The notes under the pieces are model-generated. The model searched no databases. It worked only from the letters and a program-made list of their open reading frames with translations, and was not told where the DNA came from. The position numbers and the translations under genes were made by a program. Below are positions 25,152 to 33,036 of a stretch of 42,899 nt of DNA, piece after piece; position 1 is the stretch's first letter, and every line of letters begins with the position of its first letter. Source of the DNA: Oceanobacillus kimchii X50 (GTDB taxonomy: Bacteria; Bacillota; Bacilli; Bacillales; Amphibacillaceae); NCBI RefSeq assembly GCF_000340475.1, contig NZ_CM001792.1:144008-186906 (forward strand), given 5' to 3'.

Positions 25152-25211
25152 TTGGTTATAATGAACTCTTAAGATCAGTTTGTTATAACCAGCAAGGAGA
25201 AGGTTATAATG
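25121..25211 (+). promoter_or_regulatory. erm translational attenuator
   Basis: Four mutually pairing segments are visible. Segment 1 (25121-25139, AAGAGTTC...ATCAACCA) pairs with segment 2 (25152-25170, TTGGTTATAATGAACTCTT). Segment 3 (TTATAACC, 25183-25190) can pair with GGTTATAA in segment 2 or with GGTTATAA in segment 4 (25202-25209), which contains the erm start. The ribosome site AAGGAGA (25194-25200) lies between 3 and 4. This is the erm(A)/erm(C) design: stalling on leader peptide 2 breaks 1:2, allows 2:3, and frees the start of erm. Confidence 0.92.
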
Positions 25212-25940
25212 AATAGAAAAAATCCAAAAGACACGCAAAATTTTATTACTTCTAAAAAGTATGTAAGAGAAATATTAGGTCGTACGAATATTTGTAAACA
25301 AGATAATGTGATAGAAATCGGATTAGGAAAAGGGCATTTTACAAAAGAACTAGTTAAAATGAGTCGATCAGTGACTGGCATAGAAATCGATGAAGATTTA
25401 TGCCGAATCACTCAAAATGCAGTGGGTTCTTATGAAAACATAAAGGTGGTCCATTCGAATATTTTAAATTACGCCTTCCCTAAAAATACAAAGTATACAA
25501 TATTTGGTAATATCCCATTTAATATAAGTACGGATATTGTTAAAAAAATTACTTTTGAAAGTAAGGCAAAATATAGCTACCTTATCGTTGAGAAAGGTTT
25601 TGCGAAAAGATTGCAAAACATGCAACGGGCTTTAGGGTTGTTATTGATGGTGGAAATGGATGTAATTATCATTAAAAAAGTACCGAAAGCGTATTTTCAT
25701 CCTAAGCCAGGCGTGGAATGTGTACTAATCCTTCTTGAACGACACGAACCATTGATTTTAAAGAAAGACTTTAAAAAGTACGAAACCTTTGTATATAGGT
25801 GGGTAAACAGAGAATACCAAACTCTTTTTACTAAAAATCAATTCAGACAAGTCTTGAAACATGCCAATGTCACGAACTTTAATAAACTCTCAAAAGAACA
25901 ATTCATCTCAATTTTTAATAGTTACAAGTTGTTTCATTAA
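25209..25940 (+). CDS. erm: Erm(A)-like 23S rRNA (adenine-N6)-methyltransferase
   Basis: SAM-dependent enzyme that methylates A2058 of 23S rRNA and gives resistance to macrolides, lincosamides and streptogramin B. The 243-residue length equals that of Erm(A). The SAM-binding motif [14 protein letters not shown] begins near residue 35, and the catalytic motif is GNIPFNIST at 100-108, with Asn101 and Phe104 where Erm(A) and Erm(C) have Tyr. The middle [29 protein letters not shown] and the end [41 protein letters not shown] agree closely with Erm(A) from memory. Base composition matches the neighbourhood and no mobile element is adjacent, so it looks like a resident gene. Expression is controlled by the double-leader attenuator upstream. 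Confidence 0.95.
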   Translation: MNRKNPKDTQNFITSKKYVREILGRTNICKQDNVIEIGLGKGHFTKELVKMSRSVTGIEIDEDLCRITQNAVGSYENIKVVHSNILNYAFPKNTKYTIFGNIPFNISTDIVKKITFESKAKYSYLIVEKGFAKRLQNMQRALGLLLMVEMDVIIIKKVPKAYFHPKPGVECVLILLERHEPLILKKDFKKYETFVYRWVNREYQTLFTKNQFRQVLKHANVTNFNKLSKEQFISIFNSYKLFH

Positions 25941-25952
25941 GTAAAACATTGC

Positions 25953-25990
25953 AACACGTCCTCTAACCTTTATAGGTAGAGGATGTGTTT
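25953..25990 (+). terminator. Terminator after erm
   Basis: AACACGTCCTCTAACCT pairs with AGGTAGAGGATGTGTT around TTAT, with one bulged A and one G-U pair, followed by TTAATT. The T-tract is modest but the 16-bp stem is strong and 13 bp after the stop. Confidence 0.75.
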
Positions 25991-26145
25991 AATTGTGTAT
26001 TCATCATTTTTAAGTCGATACAGCAATTAGATTACCTATCTATTCATTTTGAGCCCAGATCAGTGTAAACTTATAGAGAAGTTTTTGAATACTGGAATTT
26101 AGAGAAGACAATAAAAAAATGTAATTCTAGTAGGGGGTAATTATT

Positions 26146-26592
26146 ATGAAGGCATGTGTATTACGAGCAAGTGATTATGGAAAAATGAAAAAATTATTTT
26201 TAGACGTATTTTCTAATGAACCTTGGTTTGATAAGTGGGATGAAAAGCAATTAGACTTATATATGAAAGACCTGACAGAGAATAATAACTCGCTCTCGAT
26301 AGCTATGTATGATGAGACAGAAGAGCTTATTGGTTGCTCATTAGGTTATGTTTTTAACTGGTGGGAAGGTCGAGAGTATTTTATTAAAGAATTTTTCATT
26401 TCAAGAAGAAAACAAGGTCAAGGTGAAGGCAGTACTTTTCTTGATTTAATGGATGACATACTAAGAGATAAAGATATTAAACACATATTATTATCTACTG
26501 AAAAAACAGTTCCAGCATATCATTTTTACCAGAAAAATAAGTTTTCGGTTTTGGATGATTCAGTGTTTCTAGTAAAGAAAATCCCTGAATGA
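26146..26592 (+). CDS. GNAT family N-acetyltransferase
   Basis: A 148-residue acetyl-CoA-dependent transferase. The GNAT core runs from the beta strand IGCSLGYVFNWW through EYFIKEFFISRRKQGQGEG (about residues 85-103; the Q/RxxGxG/A acetyl-CoA loop reads RKQGQGEG) to HILLSTEKTVPAYHFYQKNKF, the typical motif B. An acidic N-terminal half (WFDKWDEKQLDLYMKDL) is compatible with an aminoglycoside or polyamine substrate, but this cannot be shown. The ATG is preceded by TAGGGGGTAATT. It is separated from erm by a terminator, so a shared resistance role is only suggested by position. Confidence 0.82.
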   Translation: MKACVLRASDYGKMKKLFLDVFSNEPWFDKWDEKQLDLYMKDLTENNNSLSIAMYDETEELIGCSLGYVFNWWEGREYFIKEFFISRRKQGQGEGSTFLDLMDDILRDKDIKHILLSTEKTVPAYHFYQKNKFSVLDDSVFLVKKIPE

Positions 26593-26632
26593 AAAGATAC
26601 ATAGGAATGTTGAATCAATATTGTACATTTTT

Positions 26633-26674
26633 AATTGCCACATGCTGAGTTAGAGGAGTACGCATGTGGCAATT
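26633..26674. terminator. Perfect 13-bp inverted repeat after the GNAT gene
   Basis: AATTGCCACATGC (26633-26645) and GCATGTGGCAATT (26662-26674) are perfect complements with a 16-nt loop, flanked by TT and AG. There is no long T-tract. It lies between two convergent transcripts and may work in both directions. Confidence 0.55.
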
Positions 26675-26774
26675 AGTATTAAGACAGAGATCAAAGATGA
26701 AAGTCTATCTCGTCTAATCGACGAAATATGTACTTTTCAGTTTATATTCTCTCTTTTAAATAGTTGCTTGCCTA

Positions 26775-28037
26775 TTATTCAAAAATCCCAAGTAAAAATA
26801 GGGAAAGTTCTGGAACGAATGTTATAATAAGTAAGGTAAATATCATAACCAAAATAAACGGCGCTGTACTTTTAATTACTTCTAATAATGATACTTTACT
26901 TATCCCTGAAGCTACAAATAAATTCAAACCAAATGGTGGTGTAATCATCCCAATAGATAGGGCGACAATCATAATTATTCCAAAATGGATGGGATCAATA
27001 CCTAGTTGACTTACCATTGGAAGAAATAATGGAACGAATATTAACACCGCAGCACTTGTATCCATAAACATTCCAACTAGTAACAAAATAACTATAACCA
27101 GGAATAAGAAAGCTACTTCTGTATTCGCATAATTAAGCAAAACAGATGCAAGATTAGTAGGTATTTGTTCAAAGGTCAAATACCAACTAAACACATTAGA
27201 GGCTGCAATAACAAGCATGATCATAGAAGAGGTAATAACCGATTTCTTCGTAACATCAATTAAACTTCTTAATGTTAACTCCTTATAAACAAATAATCCA
27301 ATAATTAGACTATAAACGATTGCAACAGCAGCAGCTTCTGTAGGTGTGAAGATTCCAAAATAGATGCCTCCTAAAACAATAACCGGAAGCAATATTCCCC
27401 ATATAGCAGACATAAATGATTTTCCAACTGCTCCTAGACTAGCCCTTCCTTCTGGCTTAAAACCTTCCTTTTTCGAGATGATATAACTGACAATAATGAG
27501 TACTAATCCTATAAAAATTCCTGGAACGATTCCAGCAAGAAACAAATTACTGATGGACACCTCAGCAGATGAACCATACACTAAAAGTGTGATACTTGGT
27601 GGGATAATAATTCCTAAGGTACCAGCAGTTGTCATTAAGCCTATTGCAAATTTTCGTGAATAGCCAGCGTCATTTAATGAAGGAATCATTATTCCACCGA
27701 TCGCAGCTACCGTAGCCGGGCTTGATCCTGAAAGTGCAGCAAATAGCATGGATGACATAACACCTGCAATTGGTAATCCACCAGTTGACCAGCCGACTAA
27801 CTTTTTAGCAAAATCTATTAATCTTTTCGATGTGCCTCCAGCTAACATTAAATCTCCAGCAAAGATAAAAAAAGGAATGGCCATTAGAGTAAACGAGTCT
27901 ATTCCAGCAAAAATGGTTCTAGAGAATACATCAATTGAAACTCCTTCTTGCATCATGGCAATAAAACTCGATAAACCTATAGCTACAGCAATCGGTGCAC
28001 CAATAATCAAAAGAAGGACGAAAATAACAATAATCAT
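26775..28037 (-). CDS. TRAP transporter large permease (DctM type)
   Basis: The 420-residue large membrane subunit of a tripartite ATP-independent periplasmic-type transporter that uses the sodium gradient to import organic acids or sugar acids. About twelve hydrophobic helices are visible. Family motifs include IPFFIFAGDLMLAGGTSKRLIDFAKKLVGW, SGSSPATVAAIGGIMIPSL and the C-terminal TPPFGLNLFVASGI. It overlaps the small permease by 4 bp (ATGA at 28034-28037). The fold and length are normal. Substrate is unknown; the cre-like box upstream of the operon suggests a carbon source. Confidence 0.92.
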   Translation of the reverse strand: MIIVIFVLLLIIGAPIAVAIGLSSFIAMMQEGVSIDVFSRTIFAGIDSFTLMAIPFFIFAGDLMLAGGTSKRLIDFAKKLVGWSTGGLPIAGVMSSMLFAALSGSSPATVAAIGGIMIPSLNDAGYSRKFAIGLMTTAGTLGIIIPPSITLLVYGSSAEVSISNLFLAGIVPGIFIGLVLIIVSYIISKKEGFKPEGRASLGAVGKSFMSAIWGILLPVIVLGGIYFGIFTPTEAAAVAIVYSLIIGLFVYKELTLRSLIDVTKKSVITSSMIMLVIAASNVFSWYLTFEQIPTNLASVLLNYANTEVAFLFLVIVILLLVGMFMDTSAAVLIFVPLFLPMVSQLGIDPIHFGIIMIVALSIGMITPPFGLNLFVASGISKVSLLEVIKSTAPFILVMIFTLLIITFVPELSLFLLGIFE

Positions 28038-28555
28038 TCCTTTATTCCCCCTTCTATAATGGGAGGTTTTTTATTAGAATCATTCTTTCTCATATTGATA
28101 ACATCTTGTATCAGTAATTGTAGAAAACGAATGAACATTAACAACCCGCCTACAGGAAGTGCTAAATATGGTATGGACATTGGAATACCTACAGCGGGTG
28201 TTACATTTCCAAATTCGATAACATTAGAAACCGTAACGGATCCAGACCAGATAAGAATAACGCTGAAAGTCATCCCTATAAAACTTGCTAAGACCGAACA
28301 TACCCTCTTTAGTATGTACGGCAGATAGGTTACCACCGCATCTACTGTTGCATGTGCCTTCTCTCTCACTGCTATACTGCTCCCTATTAAAACAAACCAA
28401 ATGATAATATATCTTGAAACCTCTTCTGACCAGACTAAAGAAATATTAAATACATATCGTAGTACAACTTGAAGAAAGACTAGTAAAGAAGCAATGAGAA
28501 GGGAAAGCACTGCCGAATACTCTTCCAAATTATTTAATAATTTATTTAGTTTCAT
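28034..28555 (-). CDS. TRAP transporter small permease (DctQ type)
   Basis: The 173-residue small membrane subunit that binds the large permease. Four transmembrane segments are visible (LSLLIASLLVFLQVVLRYVF, YIIIWFVLIGSSIAVREKAH, VLASFIGMTFSVILIWSG, IPYLALPVGGLLMFIRFLQLL), with the family pattern VxWSEEVSRYIIIWFV and EKAHATVDAV. A terminator-like hairpin lies between it and the binding-protein gene, which should lower its expression relative to the binding protein. Confidence 0.9.
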   Translation of the reverse strand: MKLNKLLNNLEEYSAVLSLLIASLLVFLQVVLRYVFNISLVWSEEVSRYIIIWFVLIGSSIAVREKAHATVDAVVTYLPYILKRVCSVLASFIGMTFSVILIWSGSVTVSNVIEFGNVTPAVGIPMSIPYLALPVGGLLMFIRFLQLLIQDVINMRKNDSNKKPPIIEGGIKE

Positions 28556-28583
28556 AATAATGCTCCTTTAGAATCTATTAAAG

Positions 28584-28612
28584 AAAAAAGAGAGAACGGC
28601 CTAAACCGCTCT
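28584..28612 (-). terminator. Partial terminator inside the TRAP operon
   Basis: On the minus strand AGAGCGG (28612-28606) pairs with CCGTTCT (28599-28593), one G-U pair, followed by CTCTTTTTT. It sits between the binding-protein gene and the permeases, a common way to make excess binding protein. Confidence 0.7.
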
Positions 28613-28624
28613 ATAATATGATGA

Positions 28625-29641
28625 TTATTGATTGATGGCATCAAATAACTCCTCACTATCTTCTATCTTATTAAATTCATCATATACAGTTGACATTGCT
28701 TCTTTAAAAGCTTCCTTCTGCTCAGGACTCAGTTCATTGATCTTAATATCTGTTTCGTTTAACTCTTTTAAATAAGCCTCTTCATCACTTTTTGCTTCAT
28801 CCCATTGCCATTCTGTCACTTCCATTGAAACTTCATCAACCGCAGTTTTTAAATCCTCTGGCAGATCTTGATAGAAACTATTGCTTATCACAAGTGGATA
28901 TGCCATGTAACCATGACTACTCAGTGTAAGATATTCCTGTACTTCATAGAACTTTTTACTAACGATATTTGACAATGGATTTTCCTGACCATCTACTGTA
29001 CCAGTTTGTAAAGCCGTATAAAGCTCAGAAAAATCAATGGACACTCCACCTGTATTTACAGCTTGAAACTGCGAGATTAATAGTGGACTTTGCGATACTC
29101 TCATTTTTAGCTCATTCATGTCGTTAGGTGTTTCAATTGGATGTACGGAATTCGTCAGATGCTTAAACCCTCCATCCCAGAAACCTAATAGGTGCATGCC
29201 TTGCGATTCTAACTTCTCCCCTAGAATATCTCCTAGTTCACCATTAGTAGCCTTAAAGGCATGCTCTCTGTCCTCAAATAAAAAAGGTAGATCGAACACT
29301 TCAAATTCTTTTACAAAAGTAGGTAATACTCCTGTAAATGGAGCGTTCATATGCACAGTACCAGACTGCATCTGTTCTATTATTTCACGATCACTTCCGA
29401 GTTGGGAATCCGGGTAGATCTCTACTTTAATTCTCCCATCTGTTCTTTCTTCAATGAGTTCACCGAATTTCTCTGCTGCTTTTCCTTTCGCTGTAGATGG
29501 GCTTACAACATGAGCGAATTTAATGGTATATTCTTGATTATCGCCTTCACCAGAAGCTGATTCACCATCTCCACACCCTGCCAAAAACAAAACGATAATC
29601 AAACTGCTAACCACCCAATTAATAACGACTCTCTTCATCAT
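28625..29641 (-). CDS. TRAP transporter substrate-binding lipoprotein (DctP type)
   Basis: Extracellular binding protein of about 338 residues, anchored as a lipoprotein. The signal peptide ends in LFLAGC. The mature part starts with YTIKFAHVVSPSTAKGKAAEKFGELIEERTDGRIKVEIYP, the DctP family opening, followed by SQLGSDREIIEQMQSGTVHM and the ligand-arginine region MRVSQSPL, with GGVSIDFSELYTALQTGTVDGQENPLS. The ATG at 29641 is chosen since GGGGGATTC lies just before it; the frame extends 4 codons further to 29653. It opens the operon binding protein - small permease - large permease, and no dedicated regulator is adjacent. Confidence 0.92.
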   Translation of the reverse strand: MMKRVVINWVVSSLIIVLFLAGCGDGESASGEGDNQEYTIKFAHVVSPSTAKGKAAEKFGELIEERTDGRIKVEIYPDSQLGSDREIIEQMQSGTVHMNAPFTGVLPTFVKEFEVFDLPFLFEDREHAFKATNGELGDILGEKLESQGMHLLGFWDGGFKHLTNSVHPIETPNDMNELKMRVSQSPLLISQFQAVNTGGVSIDFSELYTALQTGTVDGQENPLSNIVSKKFYEVQEYLTLSSHGYMAYPLVISNSFYQDLPEDLKTAVDEVSMEVTEWQWDEAKSDEEAYLKELNETDIKINELSPEQKEAFKEAMSTVYDEFNKIEDSEELFDAINQ

Positions 29642-29668
29642 GAATCCCCCCATTTTTATTTGAAATCC

Positions 29669-29721
29669 TAAATAAATTACCTTAAAGATTTGTCAATAGT
29701 TCATTTTTGTAAGCGAATACA
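29669..29721 (-). promoter_or_regulatory. Promoter and candidate cre site of the TRAP operon
   Basis: On the minus strand a perfect TTGACA (29696-29691) is followed after 16 bp by TATTTA (29674-29669). Upstream, TGTAAGCGAATACA (29708-29721, read on the plus strand; the box is near-palindromic) differs from the cre consensus TGWAAGCGNWTTCA at one position. CcpA control is therefore likely; the place upstream of -35 leaves open whether it represses or activates. Confidence 0.55.
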
Positions 29722-30055
29722 TTTTGTTGCTTTGTGTGGCAAAGATGATAAATCAATCACATGCTGATTAAACTTTTTACATCCCTTCATTAAAACAGAT
29801 CAATATAATTTGTAGACCTTCATCATACTTTCTTATCCCAATCATAGAGCATGCATTTTTCCACGTCTTATTAATCCAAGAAACAAATTCTCAATTTCGG
29901 AAATAAAATGAAAAATCAAAAAATAACTTCTTGTCCATAATCATGCATTACTGTACGAACATTTAGCTGAAGTCTTGAACCCCTCTTATATATTGGATAT
30001 AATTTCCGGTAGTTGACTAATATTAATTTATCAATCAATTGTAAAGAGAATTTTT
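29722..30055. other. Gene-free stretch between divergent genes
   Basis: AT-rich DNA between the TRAP promoter region and the interrupted membrane gene. No ORF, terminator or repeat can be supported. Confidence 0.4.
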
Positions 30056-30865
30056 ATGATTGCAGAGATGTATAAACGGAGAGTCACAATGAGTTACACA
30101 TTGTTAGGTTTGGTAGCTATTGTTATTCTTGGTTACGCTTATATTGAACCGCCTAAAACTACAGCAGATTGGGGTGAATTTGCTGTTTTTCTTATTCCTG
30201 TTGTTATGTTAGTGACAATTGCAGTTTTGAATAGGAGACATTATAACAAAATAGTTTCAGTCGACATACCGAAATCCACCAGTTCAATATTTGATTTGGA
30301 TCATCTTGTTATGAAGAAAGATGCTGCTTTTTTTCCAAGGTTATTGTGTTTTGAGAAGGATGGAAATTATGTGGGTTCCCTTGAACCAATAAACATACCT
30401 TGGTATGTATATCCTTTTGGATTCTTTTATTCATCGTTGGTGGTACACATCCCGTTGACTTACGCATTTATAGATAATCAAGAAAATACATTATTTACAT
30501 TTAAATAGAAAGGCTTTAAGAGAACGCTGTTAACTATATTTGATCAGCATGATCATATAATGGGTTACTATAAACAGGAGGAATTTAAAAGTCTCCTTAA
30601 TATTAAAGAAGAATTATTTGATGAAAATAATGAATTCCTATTACCGGTCACTGTTTCCGGATTATCCGGAAATTTTTCATTAAATTGCGAAAATGAACAG
30701 TGGGCTTATTTTTACCACGGACGATTTCCACATGAGTATACAAAAATTTTCCGTGATGTGGACAACGATATCGTCGAAGTGTCCAATACATTATCTGAAG
30801 AAGATAAAGTGAGGCTGTTAGCAGTTATAAGTTTCCTATTCATTGCAAGAATACATAACAATTAA
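30056..30865 (+). pseudogene. Unrecognised membrane protein interrupted by an in-frame TAG
   Basis: A protein of about 258-269 residues split by one amber codon at 30506-30508. Before it lie two N-terminal hydrophobic segments (YTLLGLVAIVILGYAYI; FAVFLIPVVMLVTIAVL) and DLDHLVMKKDAAFFPRLLCFEKDGN. After it the same frame runs on as KGFKRTLLTIFDQHDHIMGYYKQEEF to a charged C-terminus ending VRLLAVISFLFIARIHNN. The junction FTFK-stop-KGFKR is in phase, so only a base change is needed. ATG 30089 has the best ribosome site (GGAGAG, 5 nt away); the frame itself opens at 30056. I do not recognise the family. It stands alone. Confidence 0.7.
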
Positions 30866-30993
30866 GTTGGATAAAATTGCTGTTCAAAGATTGTTAAAAG
30901 AATGATGAAGTGAAGTAGTGAATAGAGCTGGCGTTAAACCTTGAAAATCACAATAAATGTACAATAGAGCCAATCTTAAAGTAGTACATTCTT

Positions 30994-31031
30994 AAAAGAG
31001 CGATTATGATTTGCCTATGTCACAATCGCTC
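30994..31031 (-). terminator. Terminator of the Fur-boxed reductase gene
   Basis: On the minus strand GAGCGATT (31031-31024) pairs with AATCGCTC (31005-30998), followed by TTTT (30997-30994). It lies 45 bp after the stop of the reductase. Confidence 0.7.
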
Positions 31032-31076
31032 CCGTTAGTAGAAAAAACTTTTTATTACCATAGTATGTTGTATCTC

Positions 31077-31793
31077 TTAAACTGGTGCATCCATTGATAA
31101 AAACTTAGACAGTGTTTGTTCATGCTTGTCGAGCATAATCTGATCCAGGTTGATCCCCTGTTCGCGCAGTAATTCTATGTTTTGCACAAGGAATTCGTCA
31201 CTGCCGACGATATAGAATAGTCCCTCCTTGTCTGTAGCAAGATTTCTCACTTCTTCATAGTAGTCTTTACGATTATCGACAAACTGTGATGTGAACTTTT
31301 TGTCAGGTGCAGATTCAAAAACATTTTTGAATAAGAAATCTTTTGAAGAATCGATGTTTAGGGAATGAATTTTATTGACGTTATCCGCTCGTTCGAAATA
31401 ATCAAGTACAAGTGGTCTGAATGTTGCTAGTCCTACGCCTGATGATAGTAAGTAAACGTTTTTGTCTTCTCTTTTTAGCGGTACATTCGAATGCGTTTTA
31501 AATATTGCAAGTTCACTGCCCACCTCAAGATTTCTTAAAATTGCTTTATACTCAGAGCATTGCTCTCTGATGCGCGTTGTAATACCGATTGAATTTTCAT
31601 ATGGTAAAGTGGAAATTGACATGTGGCGAATTAAGCTGCGGTTTGGTTTATCCTCCGCATTAAAACCTTCTAATGCCAAGTGGGTATGAGCACCTTCTTC
31701 CCATGTGAAGTCTTCCGGGCAGTCGAGCAAATACGTTTTAACCTCAGGTGTTTCTTCAATAATCTTATTTATTTTAGTCCAATATATTTGCAT
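31077..31793 (-). CDS. FNR-like flavin (FAD) oxidoreductase, iron-regulated
   Basis: A 238-residue protein of the ferredoxin-NADP reductase superfamily. The FAD-binding motif RxxS appears as LIRHMSIST (about residues 55-63), GITTRIRE and GSELAIF follow in the FAD barrel, and the nucleotide-binding loop is LLSSGVGLATFRPLV (about 116-130). The C-terminal LFYIVGSDEFLVQNIELL is the usual NADP-side strand. No iron-sulphur or heme domain is attached. A Fur-like box overlaps the promoter, so expression should rise in iron starvation; this points to a reductase for ferric siderophore or heme iron (inference). The ATG has the ribosome site GGGAGATAC. Confidence 0.82.
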   Translation of the reverse strand: MQIYWTKINKIIEETPEVKTYLLDCPEDFTWEEGAHTHLALEGFNAEDKPNRSLIRHMSISTLPYENSIGITTRIREQCSEYKAILRNLEVGSELAIFKTHSNVPLKREDKNVYLLSSGVGLATFRPLVLDYFERADNVNKIHSLNIDSSKDFLFKNVFESAPDKKFTSQFVDNRKDYYEEVRNLATDKEGLFYIVGSDEFLVQNIELLREQGINLDQIMLDKHEQTLSKFLSMDAPV

Positions 31794-31835
31794 GATGTAT
31801 CTCCCTTACTTAATTTTTACTTACCTTACTATATT

Positions 31836-31864
31836 AATATACTATAATTGATAATAATTCTCAA
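31836..31864 (-). promoter_or_regulatory. Promoter with Fur box
   Basis: On the minus strand TTGAGA (31864-31859) and TATATT (31841-31836) are separated by 17 bp, each one base from consensus. TGATAATAATTCTCA (31849-31863) matches the 7-1-7 Fur motif TGATAATnATTATCA at all but one position, and covers the -35 element and spacer. Confidence 0.8.
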
Positions 31865-31974
31865 TTAAACGGATTGATTGCTTCAGATGATTTAAGTTAA
31901 GAATAGTTGCTAATAGCTGAAGCTATCGATATACTTCAAATAAGTTTAAATACTCGAATGAAAGAGTGTGTTAC

Positions 31975-32973
31975 ATGGCATTAATAACATTAGAAAATGT
32001 ATTAAAACAGGACAGAAATCGGACAGTTTTAAAGAATATTAATCTAACGATAAAAAATTCATCTCAAATTGGCATTAAAATGTCTGGTGAAGAAAGCAGA
32101 ATGTTATTTGAGTTGATTTCTGGAAAACAATATCCTTCCAGCGGTAAAATTAGCCGGACCACTGAATCGTTATATGTAGAAAATAAAAGTGATGGCTTAT
32201 ATGATGATTTAACTGTACAGGGCTACTTGAAGTTTTTTAAACAAATTGCAGACTTTAAAGCTCCTTTAGAAGAATATATCGCAACATTTTCTCTATCGGA
32301 CGTTTGGCAAACAAAAATTAAGAAATTGACTAAGGATCAGAAGAAGAGGGTTAGTTTATATCGGATGTTTTTATTTTCTCCAGAAGTCATATTAATTGAG
32401 GATCCCTTTAATGATCTAACAGATGAAGGTATCGAACTTTATCTGAAATCATTGAAACAACTGCGTACAAGTAATATCGCCACATTATTTACTTCCAATT
32501 ATACGGAAGACTTACTTCTCTTAAGTAATGAGGTGTATCGCTATCATCGAATAACTGGATTAGAAAAAACGGATTTAGCCGAAGAAACGGATATGGATAC
32601 ACAGAAAAACAACGAGAGTGAAAGTAACCAACCTAAAAATGTATTCAAAGTTACCTGTAAATTAGAAGATAAAACTATCTTTTTTAGTCCGGATGAAATT
32701 GATTTTATTGAAAGCATTAACAGTGTGAGCAATATCCGAATAGATGATGAATATTTCCCTGCAGATTTAACGATGAATGAGTTGGAAGACAAGCTAAGCA
32801 AATTTGGCTTTTTTAGATGCCATCGTTCTTACTTAGTTAATCTTCAACGTGTGTCGGAATTAATTAGTTACTCAAAAAATAGTTATACCTTAATCTTAAA
32901 AGGAAATCCAAGTGCGAAGCTCCCTCTGTCTAGAAATCGATTGGAAGAAATGAAGCAATTAATAGAATTTTAG
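31975..32973 (+). CDS. Degenerate ABC-ATPase domain fused to a LytTR DNA-binding domain
   Basis: A two-domain regulator of 332 residues. Residues 1-205 have the fold pattern of an ABC ATPase (ITLENVLKQDRNRTVLKNINLTIK, LTVQGYLKFF, VILIEDPFNDLTDEGI, TLFTSNY), but the Walker A loop reads IKMSGEESRML with no GKS/T, and the signature LSGGQ is replaced by LTKDQKKR. It is unlikely to hydrolyse ATP. Residues about 225-332 are a LytTR domain with the hallmark FFRCHRSYLVNLQRV and a C-terminal LPLSRNRLEEMK. ATG 31975 is chosen over GTG 31966 from AAAGAG spacing. The next operon encodes an ABC exporter with a LytTR-like repeat in its promoter, so this protein probably controls it. Confidence 0.88.
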   Translation: MALITLENVLKQDRNRTVLKNINLTIKNSSQIGIKMSGEESRMLFELISGKQYPSSGKISRTTESLYVENKSDGLYDDLTVQGYLKFFKQIADFKAPLEEYIATFSLSDVWQTKIKKLTKDQKKRVSLYRMFLFSPEVILIEDPFNDLTDEGIELYLKSLKQLRTSNIATLFTSNYTEDLLLLSNEVYRYHRITGLEKTDLAEETDMDTQKNNESESNQPKNVFKVTCKLEDKTIFFSPDEIDFIESINSVSNIRIDDEYFPADLTMNELEDKLSKFGFFRCHRSYLVNLQRVSELISYSKNSYTLILKGNPSAKLPLSRNRLEEMKQLIEF

Positions 32974-32983
32974 CGTACAGTTG

Positions 32984-33015
32984 AGGTTGAAATGAGATCA
33001 TTTCAGCCTTATTTT
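32984..33015 (+). terminator. Terminator after the ABC/LytTR regulator
   Basis: AGGTTGAAATGA (32984-32995) pairs with TCATTTCAGCCT (32998-33009), one G-U pair, followed by TATTTT. The regulator and the ABC operon are thus separate transcripts. Confidence 0.8.
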
Positions 33016-33036
33016 GTTACAATTGGGATTTTTAGA

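Noticed and set aside
26775..28059. Plus-strand frames opposite the TRAP large permease
   Set aside because: They are antisense shadows of a well-supported gene and have no start signals.
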